A stretch of 47,076 nt of DNA from an uncultured Solobacterium sp. (GCA_900547815.1 URHY01000006.1:1-47076), one strand, 5' to 3'. Counted from the stretch's first letter, positions 31,029 through 39,855 are shown. The notes: generated from the sequence alone by a model not told the origin. Translations and numbers: made by a program.

Positions 31029-31676
31029 ATGGAAAAATCAAAAATGATAAAGCAAGAAGATGTGATGAATTTGTTAGATTCATGCTATGAAAAGTGTTTA
31101 AACGGAGTGTCAATGGTTAGTCCTAGTGTCGAAGAAATGGCTAATGATTACTTAAATAAATATCCAACAAAAGAAGAAGCATGCAAGGCGATGTTAAATA
31201 ATCAAATAGTAAAATGTACAACATCTGGATTTGTCACAGGCTTTGGGGGATTTATAGTTATGCCAATTGCTATACCTGCAAATATTAGTAGTGTCATATA
31301 TGTGCAAATGCGAATGATAGCATGCACTGCATATATGGCAGGTTACGAATTAAATAGTGATCAAACGCAAACCTTTGTGTATGCATGTTTGGCTGGAGTT
31401 GCTTTAAATAATGCGTTAAAGCAAGCAGGTATAAAAGTAGGTATTAAATTGGCAAATGGTGTTATAAAAAAAATACCAGGAAAGGTTTTGACAAAGATTA
31501 ATCAAAAAGTAGGATTTAGATTTATTACTAAATTTGGAACAACAGGAGTTGTAAATCTTGGGAAAATGATTCCTGGAGTTGGTGCAATCGTTGGTGGCGG
31601 TCTTGATCTAGCTGAAACAAAAATCATAGCAAATCGTGCATATAAATGGTTCTGGCAAGGTAATTTTGCTGAATAA
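31029..31676 (+). CDS. EcsC-family protein (cargo)
   Basis: This 215-residue protein resembles the EcsC family: SGFVTGFGGFIVMPIAIPAN, then SVIYVQMRMIACTAYMAGYE, DQTQTFVYACLAGVALNNAL and a Gly-rich amphipathic end (IPGVGAIVGGGLDLAETKII). Hydrophobic stretches at about 65-90 suggest membrane association. EcsC proteins are poorly understood; some occur in candidate anti-phage operons as possible membrane effectors. A ribosome site GGAGAG precedes the ATG. It is followed after 125 bp by the exonuclease gene, and the two share the second cargo block. Confidence 0.72.
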   Translation: MEKSKMIKQEDVMNLLDSCYEKCLNGVSMVSPSVEEMANDYLNKYPTKEEACKAMLNNQIVKCTTSGFVTGFGGFIVMPIAIPANISSVIYVQMRMIACTAYMAGYELNSDQTQTFVYACLAGVALNNALKQAGIKVGIKLANGVIKKIPGKVLTKINQKVGFRFITKFGTTGVVNLGKMIPGVGAIVGGGLDLAETKIIANRAYKWFWQGNFAE

Positions 31677-31801
31677 ATTATTACTTCATTTTGAAAAAAC
31701 AGGAGACTTTATAAAATAATTGAATACAAACATATATGGATATAATCTATAAAAGATCCTATAATGTTATTAGCTATTAATTATAGATGGAGACTTTAAG
31801 T

Positions 31802-33415
31802 ATGGGATTATTTGATAATTTTTTAAAAAAATTAATAAGAGAACAAAATGAAATTATAGGTGAAAAAAATTCGCTTGTTACTTATGAAAATGTGACTAAA
31901 GATTATTTATCATATTTAAATGAATATATTGTTTTTGACATTGAAACAACTGGTTTAAATCGTACAAATGATAGAATTATTGAAATAGGTGCTGTGTTAT
32001 ATCAAAATGGGCAAATAAGTAATAAGTATGGTACATTAATACATTCTGTTAATCATATTCCCAAAAGTGCATCTAGAGTAAATCATATAACTGATGAAAT
32101 GCTATTAAATGCACCAAGTGAAGAGCAAGCATATTTAGAAATTATAGATTTTATGAAAAATGCAATAAGTGGTGATGTTCCGTTGGTAGCACATAATGCG
32201 AGTTTTGATATTTCATTTTTAAAGAATACATTGGAAAGATTGGGATATAATGGAAATCTAAAATATATAGATACACTTACTTTGTCAAAGAAAAAATTAG
32301 ATTTATGCAATTACAAGCAACAAACAGTTGCAGATTTTTTTGGGATAGATAATAAAAATGCGCATAGAGCATTAGATGATGCAGAGACTTGTGGGATGAT
32401 TTTTGCTAAATTATTAAAAGCAAATGACAAACGGTCTTTAACGAAAAAATGTTATTATGAAAATGAAATAACTAATACTTTTGAAATTGGTGGATGCACA
32501 GTAACGACTCGTTTAAAAGGTGCTGATACAAGAACTTTGACTGAACGCTATGGTGCCGATACTGTGAAATCTTGGTATAGAAAAGTTGAAAATCCTAGTG
32601 ATGAAATTATGGCATTTTGTGCAGTTGTTCAAAAGATAATAAAAGAAGCAGGGTTCGATACAAAAAACATCCGTTTTTCTCAACATCAGTCAATTGTTAG
32701 ATGTAACATATATTTAAATTTTTTTGCGTTTAAGTATGGTGGAAGACTAAGCTATATGATTGTTGATAAGAAATTTACAAAAAACAAAGATATAAAATTT
32801 GAGGATTGTACGAATTCAGATTTAACTCATGTAGATTCTTTGTGTAATGATTGTAATGATGAGTTTGTTAGAATAAAACTTACTAATCCAAAAGATATGG
32901 AACTATTTTCTGATTATATCCTTTATGCATTTAAAAAAGGGTATAAATGGTTAGATGAAACAAGAAAATTTCTAGGTGAAGATTTTGATATTTATCTAGC
33001 CCATAATACAAATATCGATGATTCTAAGCTTGACTTTTATATAGATTTATTTGATAAACATACTTCAGAAAAAGAAGCGCAAAAGAAATTGTTAGAGCTA
33101 AAAAAGGAAAAATTAATGAAAAAATCCGTGTCTGAATGTAGTGGGGTTAAAACAATACAACCGTTCAAGCAAAAAAAAGAAGAACAAAAAGAGAATAAAA
33201 GAGCAGAAAAAAAACGTAATTCCAAGAGAAAACTTAGGCAATATGATGATGAAGGAAATTTACTTGCTGAATACAACATGCTAAAAGATGCTATTGATAA
33301 GACAGGTATCAACAGTAAAAGTATTAGAGATGCAGCAAATGGAAAACAAAAACATGCAGGAGGGTTTGTGTGGAGATATATTACTTTTGATGATGAAGGA
33401 AATGAAATATCATGA
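31802..33415 (+). CDS. DEDDh 3'-5' exonuclease with C-terminal NUMOD1-like module (cargo)
   Basis: The start is ATG 31802 (MGLFDNFLKKLIREQ) behind GGAG; the upstream ATG at 31787 overlaps that site. Residues about 40-205 are a DnaQ-like exonuclease with FDIETTGL (Asp46, Glu48), LVAHNASFDISFL and HRALDDAETC (DEDDh). Residues about 220-420 are an unrecognised domain, 421-470 a Lys-rich coiled coil, and the last about 60 residues (RQYDDEGNLLAEYNMLKDAI...KHAGGFVWRY) look like NUMOD1, a DNA-binding module usually attached to homing nucleases. A GIY-YIG or HNH part is absent. The combination suggests a DNA-targeting nuclease, possibly defensive. Confidence 0.78.
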   Translation: MGLFDNFLKKLIREQNEIIGEKNSLVTYENVTKDYLSYLNEYIVFDIETTGLNRTNDRIIEIGAVLYQNGQISNKYGTLIHSVNHIPKSASRVNHITDEMLLNAPSEEQAYLEIIDFMKNAISGDVPLVAHNASFDISFLKNTLERLGYNGNLKYIDTLTLSKKKLDLCNYKQQTVADFFGIDNKNAHRALDDAETCGMIFAKLLKANDKRSLTKKCYYENEITNTFEIGGCTVTTRLKGADTRTLTERYGADTVKSWYRKVENPSDEIMAFCAVVQKIIKEAGFDTKNIRFSQHQSIVRCNIYLNFFAFKYGGRLSYMIVDKKFTKNKDIKFEDCTNSDLTHVDSLCNDCNDEFVRIKLTNPKDMELFSDYILYAFKKGYKWLDETRKFLGEDFDIYLAHNTNIDDSKLDFYIDLFDKHTSEKEAQKKLLELKKEKLMKKSVSECSGVKTIQPFKQKKEEQKENKRAEKKRNSKRKLRQYDDEGNLLAEYNMLKDAIDKTGINSKSIRDAANGKQKHAGGFVWRYITFDDEGNEIS

Positions 33416-33488
33416 TTATTAATGGTATCAAAATAATTAAATAAATTGGTTAACGTATTATAATGGAAACTCATAATTGATTTAATAT

Positions 33489-33519
33489 AGCATTACCTTT
33501 TGGTAGTGCTTTTCTTTTT
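33489..33519 (+). terminator. Conserved hairpin-terminator upstream of ardC (arm 2)
   Basis: AGCATTACC (33489-33497) pairs with GGTAGTGCT (33502-33510, one G-U), loop TTTT, then TTTCTTTTT. It matches 9094-9117 of arm 1 and so marks the right border of the cargo site. Confidence 0.75.
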
Positions 33520-33546
33520 GCCTGATTTAGAAAGGATGGTGATGTG

Positions 33547-34143
33547 ATGGCAGAATTTAAATCTCAAGATGAGAAAACTAAACAGGCTTTTCAATGATTG
33601 AGCAAGGAGTAAAGGATGTTTATTCTTCTGAATCTTTTAAACAGTATCTACCCTGTTTAAGTAAGTTTCATAGTTATTCCTTGAATAACACATTATTAAT
33701 ATTGTCGCAGAAGCCGGAGGCTAGTTTAGTAGCAGGTTATCGTGCCTGGCAGACAAATTTTAATCGTCATGTAAATAAGGGTGAAAAAGGCTTAATGATT
33801 CTAGCTTCAGTTACAACAAAAGAAGATAGATTAATGAATAAACATGATGGGAATGGAAATGTGATTTTAGGTGAGTCTGGAAATCCGATTCAGGAAATGC
33901 GTGCAGTTAATCTGACGCATTTTAAGACAACGACTGTCTTTGATATTTCACAAACTTCAGGAGATCCTCTTCCATCTTTAGTGCATGATTTGACAGGTTC
34001 TAGTAATGAAGTGAAAGCAATTATTCAAACTATTCAGTCTGTATGTACAATACCAATTGAATTTAAAACAGAAACTGAAGATCTTAGTTTTATGACTGGA
34101 GCTAAAGGATATTATTCACCAAGAAAGGATAAGATTGTTTACA
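33547..34143 (+). pseudogene. ArdC-type gene remnant, frameshifted and truncated
   Basis: ATG 33547 starts MAEFKSQDEKTKQAF, then a missing base (CAATGATT for the CAAATGATT-like frame of arm 1) brings a TGA. The frame continues as MIEQGVKDVYSSESFKQYL...SPRKDKIV, homologous to the arm 1 ArdC N-domain. Homology ends at 34139-34143, just before the codons for HEYAH, where the IS200/IS605 element begins. The ssDNA-binding half is thus separated from the lost peptidase half. The frame runs on into IS DNA and has no meaning there. Confidence 0.85.
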
Positions 34144-34227
34144 CTTTTGGCTTTAGCCAGTTGAGTACGAAGTACGAAACAACAAAACCACCTGCTATGC
34201 GGGTGGTGTCAAATAAAGTTATACAAA

Positions 34228-34292
34228 ATAATCACCATTCTTTCTATAATGAAGGTGTTCAAGCTATCAAAATAAGAAAGAATGGTGATTAT
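34228..34292 (+). promoter_or_regulatory. tnpA leader stem-loop covering the ribosome site
   Basis: ATAATCACCATTCTTTCT (34228-34245) pairs perfectly with 34275-34292. The second arm carries the GGTG ribosome site directly before the tnpA ATG at 34294, so translation should be blocked in the folded leader. This agrees with the known 5' stem-loop control of IS200 transposases. Confidence 0.75.
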
Positions 34293-34293
34293 A

Positions 34294-34794
34294 ATGGCTA
34301 ATAAAGCAAACTCTTTAGCACATACAAAATGGATGTGTAAGTATCACATCATTTTCACTCCAAAGTATAGACGAAAAGTGATATACAATCAATATCGAAA
34401 AGATTTAGGTGAAATATTGAGAGAATTATGTAGATACAAGCATGTAGAAATAATAGAAGGACATTTGATGAGAGACCATGTACACATGCTGGTTATGATA
34501 CCTCCATCATTATCTGTATCAGCATTTATGGGATATCTGAAAGGGAAGTCAGCATTAATGATGTTTGACAGACATGCAAATCTGAAATATAAGTTTGGAA
34601 ACAGACATTTTTGGAGTGAAGGATATTATGTAAGTACTGTAGGGTTGAATGATGCGACAGTTGCAAAATATATTCGAGAGCAGGAAATGCACGATATAGC
34701 AATGGATAAAATGAGTGTAAAAGAGTACGCAAATCCATTCTCAGAAGCAGAGCAACAGGCGTATAAACAAGAAAAAGCAAAAAGAAAGAAATAG
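34294..34794 (+). CDS. tnpA: IS200/IS605 TnpA transposase (Y1, HUH)
   Basis: The start is ATG 34294 (MANKANSLAHTKWMCKYHII); an upstream ATG at 34282 is inside the stem-loop. The 166-residue protein has the HUH motif in HLMRDHVHMLV, the catalytic Tyr in ATVAKYIREQEMHD, and HFWSEGYYVSTVG. It moves single-stranded DNA by peel-and-paste. The sequence is intact. It is a tnpA-only member without an accessory TnpB. Confidence 0.92.
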   Translation: MANKANSLAHTKWMCKYHIIFTPKYRRKVIYNQYRKDLGEILRELCRYKHVEIIEGHLMRDHVHMLVMIPPSLSVSAFMGYLKGKSALMMFDRHANLKYKFGNRHFWSEGYYVSTVGLNDATVAKYIREQEMHDIAMDKMSVKEYANPFSEAEQQAYKQEKAKRKK

Positions 34795-34904
34795 TAAAAA
34801 ATTAAGCCCTTTGAAGGCTGGCGAGAGTCAAAAGCGATAGCTTGAACGAAGTGAAAGCAGCGCCTTGAGACGCGAGCTGGCAGTAAAGGCTTATAGCCGC
34901 AGAG

Positions 34905-34934
34905 AAAACCGCGCTTTTTAAACGCGGTTTTTTA
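34905..34934. terminator. Bidirectional terminator between the IS and the ABC operon
   Basis: AAAACCGCG (34905-34913) and CGCGGTTTT (34923-34931) form a 9-bp stem with T-runs on both strands. It ends the efflux operon on the minus strand and any reading from the IS. Confidence 0.8.
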
Positions 34935-36176
34935 TTCATGTCTTAAAGCTTCAATTGGATCTAGATTTGCAGCTTTATAGCTAGGTAACAATCCAAAAAT
35001 AATTCCGATTGCCATAGAGAATAATACGGATAATATCATGGCTGGAATACTAATGGATACAGGAGTACCATTGAATATTGATATTAATTTAGCTAAACCA
35101 ATACCTGTTAATACACCTACAATACCTCCAATCGAAGTAAGTACTACAGCTTCAGTCAAGAACTGGAATAGAATGGCTTTTTTCTTAGCACCAATCGCTT
35201 TTTTAAGACCAATTTCTTTCGTTCTTTCGGTTACCGTTACAAGCATGATGTTCATAACACCAATACCGCCGACTAGTAAGGAAATACCGGCAATCCAGAT
35301 CAACATCGCATTTGTAGATTTAGAAAGATTTTGAATATCTTTAGCCTGCTTTAATAAATCTTGTGCTTTATATTGAACACTGGAAGAAGAAACATTTGTA
35401 TTTAAGATAGTAGCTGCTTCTTTTCCAACACGAGTCATATTCGAAGTGGCATCCACCTTTAGTAATGCATTTTGCGGTTCATCAAACTGATAAAAGATTG
35501 GCCAAGATTCACTTGGAACATAGACTTTAGAACCCGTAGACTGATTATATGTATGATAATCATCAATGCTTTCCATTGTAGGCTCAAAAGTTTCTTTATC
35601 TGCACAAACACCAACGATTGTGAATGGTGTTGAAGAAATCTCAATCGTTTTACCAATCGGATTTTCTTCACCAAATAAAAGTTTTGCGCTTGTTTCATCT
35701 AATACGGCAACCTGCCTATATTTCTTGTTGTCATCTTCTGTAATGCCTCTTCCTTGTTTGATGGTGAGTCCAGCAATTGAGAAGTAGTCTTGACTCACAC
35801 CCATGATGTATCCACCATCTAAAGAAGTGTTATTACGAAATATAGTTTGATAACTTTGTCTTGAACGATAAAGCGTAGCACCTTGGACATGCTCGATATT
35901 TTTTAAAGATTCAAGTGTATCTTTTGAAACGGTAGGTACACCATCTGGAATGCCTGTATCGAAAGAATATTCCAAATCTTCTTGATATAAAGCTACTTTT
36001 ACCGTGTTATTTCCGGAACCAATTAGATTCTTTTCAATTTGATCATTTGTTCCCTTAATTGTAGAAACAATCGCAATGATGGAGGCAATGCCAATGATAA
36101 TTCCAAGCATTGTTAAGAAGGATCGCATCTTATGGGCAAAAATGCCTCGAAAGGATAATCTTATATTTTCAATCAT
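34932..36176 (-). CDS. MacB-like ABC transporter permease (FtsX family)
   Basis: The 414-residue protein has one N-terminal membrane segment (about 20-42: FLTMLGIIIGIASIIAIVST), a large extracytoplasmic MacB_PCD domain, and three C-terminal segments (about 285-410) with the signature VTERTKEIGLKKAIGAKKKA. It is the permease of the efflux set together with the ATPase and two adaptor proteins upstream. Its start overlaps the preceding adaptor stop (ATGA). Such systems in Gram-positives export peptides, lipids or macrolide-like compounds; the substrate is unknown. Confidence 0.9.
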   Translation of the reverse strand: MIENIRLSFRGIFAHKMRSFLTMLGIIIGIASIIAIVSTIKGTNDQIEKNLIGSGNNTVKVALYQEDLEYSFDTGIPDGVPTVSKDTLESLKNIEHVQGATLYRSRQSYQTIFRNNTSLDGGYIMGVSQDYFSIAGLTIKQGRGITEDDNKKYRQVAVLDETSAKLLFGEENPIGKTIEISSTPFTIVGVCADKETFEPTMESIDDYHTYNQSTGSKVYVPSESWPIFYQFDEPQNALLKVDATSNMTRVGKEAATILNTNVSSSSVQYKAQDLLKQAKDIQNLSKSTNAMLIWIAGISLLVGGIGVMNIMLVTVTERTKEIGLKKAIGAKKKAILFQFLTEAVVLTSIGGIVGVLTGIGLAKLISIFNGTPVSISIPAMILSVLFSMAIGIIFGLLPSYKAANLDPIEALRHE

Positions 36177-37927
36177 GATGCATCCTCCGACATATTCTTT
36201 GTCTTAACGCCTTCTTTGGCATTTTTACTATACGCAAACGCAATAGAATCCGTGTCTGTAAGACCTTCTTTAATTTCGACTGTATCCCCCCAGACAATCT
36301 TTCCAACCGTTACATATTGCTTCTTCAATCTTCCATGATTTTCTTTAAGAACATAATATTTATTTCCTTCTTGTTTGACATAAGCTTTTGAAAGCCAAAT
36401 TGAACTCGTTGTATCTGTATTTGAATGGAAGGTTAATTCTAAATATTCACCGACCGCAACATTTGAGGCATCTTTGGCATAGGCTTCAAAACCATAGTAG
36501 CTCACATTTGGGTTTCCTGAACCATTGTAGTTGCTGCTAGAAGAAGGAACTGTATCAATACTTTGGATCTTGGCATCGAATGTTTCCCCACTTGTCCAGC
36601 AATAAGCTGAAATGGTATCGCCAACTTTGATTTGGTTTAACATCAATTCACTAATACTTCCTTTAATATAAGTTCCTTGGCCGGTTGCCACTTCTAAAAA
36701 GGCACTGCCATCTTGAATAGGATTTGATAGATCTTTTATATTACGCACAATACCACTGCGCTTTGCACGAACGATGCCGTCATTTAATAAAGCTTTATTT
36801 TCACTTAATGAAAGCTTTGCCTTTCTTAAATCTAAATCTAACGTCTTCAATTCCTGCTTCTTATCACGAATGGCTTTCGCAAGTTCTGTTTCTGTATAAC
36901 CTGATGTATTATCTGGACTTTGATTTTGTTCGGTCTCTATATACTTTTGTTCTTCTTTCGTATGTGAAATCACCGAATACATATCGCCTTCATTCATAGA
37001 TTGTTTAGTGGCAAACTTGTCACAACGAACAAGCCATGAAGAACTGATTTCATCATCATTTGTATACACATCAAATCGAAAATATGAATTTAGATTCTTG
37101 TTGTCTAAAAATAGTTTTCCATACACAAATCCCTGGTCTTCACTTAACTTAAACACATAAGGATTCTTTTTGGTTCCAACTGTAGAAATGTCTTCATAAG
37201 GAATCTTTTGTTTGTCACTATAATACTCTACAACATCCTTTGAATCATACGCATTGTTTGAACCATCTGTATATGTATATTCAATCCAATACCAACATGT
37301 ATGATCCGATGTTTTTTTAATTCTTTCTTCTTTCCATGCATTTACATCTTCTTTAGGTCCTTTTTCAGGAGCTTCACTTTCTGTATTTGTATAATAAATC
37401 TTATAGTCTGTAAAATTCTTTTCGGCTTGGGATAAAGAAAGAATATATGGATATAAGCCATTTCCATTTTTTGTAGGAACACTAGGCAACGGTGCAGGTG
37501 TAGGATCTTGAATTTCTGGTTTTTCAACAACATCTGGAACAGGCGTTGTATTTAATAATTTTTTTAATTCGTGATTGGCAAGTGTAATCGCATTTTGTGC
37601 TTTTTCCACTTCCAATTGACTTGTATCCACTGCACTTTGAAGTGTCGTTAAGTCATAAGATAACAATGGATCTCCTGCACTCACTTGTTGCCCTTCTTTG
37701 ACAAAGACTTGTGTAATTGTTTTAGAAGAATCATATAAAACCGATTGTGTATCACTATTAGATACAAGCCCTGTTGAAGTGGATGGATTATCCCAATAGC
37801 CTGTATTTAAACTGGATACAGAATGAACTTCAATCGTATTGGACAAGCTTAAGTAAAACTTAATTCCAACCAAGGCAAATGCACATACAGAGACAATAAT
37901 AATTCCTTTTTTTATAGAAGGCTTCAT
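36173..37927 (-). CDS. HlyD/MacA-like adaptor with a large inserted domain
   Basis: This 584-residue protein has an N-terminal membrane anchor (about 8-26), the start of a biotinyl-lipoyl half (VKEGQQVSAGDPLLSYD), a first helix (112-142), then about 200 residues of unusual, Tyr/Asp-rich beta-like sequence (NGNGLYPYILSLSQAEKNFT ... KNPYVFKLSEDQGFVYGKLF), then the second helix (about 350-390) and the beta-barrel parts. The insertion falls at the tip of the helical hairpin, where MacA-like proteins normally have a short turn. It overlaps the ATPase stop and the permease start by 4 nt each. The role is efflux adaptor; the inserted domain is not recognised. Confidence 0.8.
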   Translation of the reverse strand: MKPSIKKGIIIVSVCAFALVGIKFYLSLSNTIEVHSVSSLNTGYWDNPSTSTGLVSNSDTQSVLYDSSKTITQVFVKEGQQVSAGDPLLSYDLTTLQSAVDTSQLEVEKAQNAITLANHELKKLLNTTPVPDVVEKPEIQDPTPAPLPSVPTKNGNGLYPYILSLSQAEKNFTDYKIYYTNTESEAPEKGPKEDVNAWKEERIKKTSDHTCWYWIEYTYTDGSNNAYDSKDVVEYYSDKQKIPYEDISTVGTKKNPYVFKLSEDQGFVYGKLFLDNKNLNSYFRFDVYTNDDEISSSWLVRCDKFATKQSMNEGDMYSVISHTKEEQKYIETEQNQSPDNTSGYTETELAKAIRDKKQELKTLDLDLRKAKLSLSENKALLNDGIVRAKRSGIVRNIKDLSNPIQDGSAFLEVATGQGTYIKGSISELMLNQIKVGDTISAYCWTSGETFDAKIQSIDTVPSSSSNYNGSGNPNVSYYGFEAYAKDASNVAVGEYLELTFHSNTDTTSSIWLSKAYVKQEGNKYYVLKENHGRLKKQYVTVGKIVWGDTVEIKEGLTDTDSIAFAYSKNAKEGVKTKNMSEDAS

Positions 37928-38610
37928 GCTGTACCTCCTTGTTTATTTTCAATGATTTCTCCATCAATGATATGAAGAATTTTTTTGGCATGACTTGCTA
38001 CACTTGCATCATGCGTAATCATAATGATTGTCACACCTTCATCATTTAAAGCTTTAAACAATTCCATAACTTGTTTACCACTCGCTTGATCAAGTGCTCC
38101 TGTAGGCTCATCGGCAAGTAGAATTCTAGGATGATTGATAAGGGCACGGGCAATCGCAACACGTTGTTTTTGTCCACCGGACAATTGGCTTGGTTTAAAA
38201 GTTGTACGATCTTGTAAACCAACTTTACTTAATGCAACATCCGCCCTATGATTTCTTTCTTCTTTATGGATTCCTGCATAAATTAAAGGTAAAGCTACAT
38301 TTTCTTGAGCGGTTTCCGAACTTAATAAATTGAAGTTTTGAAAGACAAAACCGATTTTATTTAATCTTAAATCACTTAATGCATCATCATTCATTTCAGA
38401 AATATCTTCATCTTCAAATAGGTATGTACCCGTACTTGCTCGATCTAAACATCCGATGATATTCATAAGTGTTGTTTTACCAGAACCACTTGGTCCCATA
38501 ATCGCAACATAGTCGCCTTGTTCGACTTCTAGACTCACATCTTTTAAAACTGGAACGATCAATGGTTCTTTTCCATAATTTTTATAAATGTTTTTAAGAT
38601 TAAGAAGCAT
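37924..38610 (-). CDS. MacB/LolD-type ABC transporter ATP-binding protein
   Basis: The start chosen is ATG 38610 (MLLNLKNIYKNYGKEPLIVP); an ATG at 38622 adds MVVP. Walker A GPSGSGKTT, Q-loop FVFQNFNLL, signature LSGGQKQRVAIARAL and Walker B ILLADEPTGALD are intact. It powers the FtsX-type permease. It overlaps the upstream adaptor gene by 11 nt and the next adaptor by 4 nt, so the four genes form one operon. Confidence 0.93.
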   Translation of the reverse strand: MLLNLKNIYKNYGKEPLIVPVLKDVSLEVEQGDYVAIMGPSGSGKTTLMNIIGCLDRASTGTYLFEDEDISEMNDDALSDLRLNKIGFVFQNFNLLSSETAQENVALPLIYAGIHKEERNHRADVALSKVGLQDRTTFKPSQLSGGQKQRVAIARALINHPRILLADEPTGALDQASGKQVMELFKALNDEGVTIIMITHDASVASHAKKILHIIDGEIIENKQGGTA

Positions 38611-39763
38611 TGGCACCACCATCCGTTTCCGTTTGATATTCCGTCGTTGTCTTCATACCTTCCTTATATGTATCATCGGCCCATGCGATATAGTCATCCT
38701 CGCTTAGTCCTGACTTGATTTTTGTGGTAGATGTTTCTTCATCTGTTTTACCAAGTTCTACTTTTCTTTTCTTTAATTTACCTTTTTCAGAAACCCATAC
38801 ATATGAATTTCCATTGTCATCCGAAACAATAAAACTCGCATCTAACCAAATTCCTTTTTTCTTTGTGGATTGTCCATTATCCACTTCAATATAGACGTGT
38901 TGTCCAAGTTTTAAGCCTTTATTATTATCTAAAGTGACATAGAAAGGATATTTGGATGCAGATTCATTTGAATCATTTCCATAAACGTTATTGTTAGAAT
39001 TGGATTGAGGGTCTGTTTCCACTTTGGTAACTGTACCTTTATAAATTTGATCTTCATTTATACGACTTCTTACAATAACATTTGTTCCTTCAGAAATAGA
39101 TCCCATTTCACTAATAGAGCCTTTTACTCTAAAATCTGAAGTTTGTGTAATCGACACCAATGGCTTTTGGTTTCCATTTTCACCCGTTCCACCATCTCTA
39201 TTGACTTCTTTAATAATTCCATCAATTGTCGAAAGAACGGTCGAATTTTCGATTTGTTTGTTCAATTGATCAATTTCAGTCTGTGTGGCTTTGATTGTAT
39301 TTTGAGCCTGGCGAATCGCATAACTTGCATCATTGATTCTTGCTTGAATCTCCACTTTATCTGCACCTCTATTAAGCTCAGCCTTATAATCTTCAATTGT
39401 ATTATTTTGAGCAGCGATTTCATTGTTCTGTGCTTCAATATCCAATTTTTTTTGGGCGATGGAATTGGATGCTTCAGTCGTATCATAAGAAAATAATTTA
39501 TCGCCTTTTCTTACTTTTTGACCAGCTTCAACATACATTTCAGTAATGGATTTATTTCCATCAGAATTGATATCTACAGTTTCTGAGGATTCTACTACAC
39601 CTGAATATCGGTTTTCCGTATTAGAAGAACCAATGATTGTAGATACTTTTTGAACATAGATGTTTTGGGTGTTACTTCCTTTCGGAAATAAGAAATAGAT
39701 GCCTATAACGGCAATTAAAATGCATACTGAGATTAAAATTATAATTTTAGTCTTTTTGTTCAT
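38600..39763 (-). CDS. HlyD/MacA-like efflux adaptor (first gene of operon)
   Basis: The 387-residue protein has an N-terminal anchor (about 6-26), a lipoyl half (YVEAGQKVRKGDKLFSYDTT), a coiled-coil hairpin rich in Gln/Asn (about 105-170) and beta-barrel parts (VRSRINEDQIYKGTVTKVET). It has normal length, in contrast with the second adaptor of the operon, so the complex may contain two different adaptors. The gene faces away from sulP, and their shared upstream region is about 125 bp. Confidence 0.88.
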   Translation of the reverse strand: MNKKTKIIILISVCILIAVIGIYFLFPKGSNTQNIYVQKVSTIIGSSNTENRYSGVVESSETVDINSDGNKSITEMYVEAGQKVRKGDKLFSYDTTEASNSIAQKKLDIEAQNNEIAAQNNTIEDYKAELNRGADKVEIQARINDASYAIRQAQNTIKATQTEIDQLNKQIENSTVLSTIDGIIKEVNRDGGTGENGNQKPLVSITQTSDFRVKGSISEMGSISEGTNVIVRSRINEDQIYKGTVTKVETDPQSNSNNNVYGNDSNESASKYPFYVTLDNNKGLKLGQHVYIEVDNGQSTKKKGIWLDASFIVSDDNGNSYVWVSEKGKLKKRKVELGKTDEETSTTKIKSGLSEDDYIAWADDTYKEGMKTTTEYQTETDGGANAS

Positions 39764-39824
39764 AGATTATTCTCCTGATTTATTATCGTTATATATTCAG
39801 TATATCAAATAGTATTATAGAAAT

Positions 39825-39855
39825 ATCCTTAAAAATCCTTAAATTATGGTATACT
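39825..39855 (+). promoter_or_regulatory. sulP promoter region with two direct repeats
   Basis: ATCCTTAAA occurs at 39825-39833 and 39836-39844, an 11-bp period, followed by a -10 element TATACT (39850-39855). The repeats cover the -35 region, which is itself poor, so a regulator (for example a response regulator) may recruit polymerase here. The opposite strand serves the efflux operon. Confidence 0.5.

Larger units (their letters stand above)
19448..34143 (+). mobile_element. ICE arm 2 (related ICE in opposite orientation, truncated)
   Basis: From parA to ardC this arm repeats the backbone of arm 1 in the opposite orientation, with many point differences. It lacks the PBECR4-type gene except its ends, lacks one CnaB module in the adhesin, and carries about 7 kb of extra cargo between sortase and ardC. 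It ends in ardC at an IS200/IS605 element; mob and coupling genes are missing. It is therefore a remnant that cannot transfer on its own with the genes seen here. Confidence 0.78.
34144..34905 (+). mobile_element. IS200/IS605-family insertion sequence (tnpA only)
   Basis: The element has subterminal hairpins: GGCTTTAGCC (34149-34158) and ACCACCTGC/GCGGGTGGT near the left end, and GGCTTATAGCC (34888-34898) near the right end. The left border follows TTAC (34140-34143), a target used by IS608-type elements. It encodes TnpA only and no TnpB. Right of it the ICE does not resume, so its arrival was linked with a deletion or with recombination against the chromosome. The right border is approximate. 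Confidence 0.72.

Noticed and set aside
33037..33474. 145-codon minus-strand frame
   Set aside because: It is Phe/Ser/Leu-rich low-complexity antisense of the Lys-rich region of the exonuclease gene, without family features.
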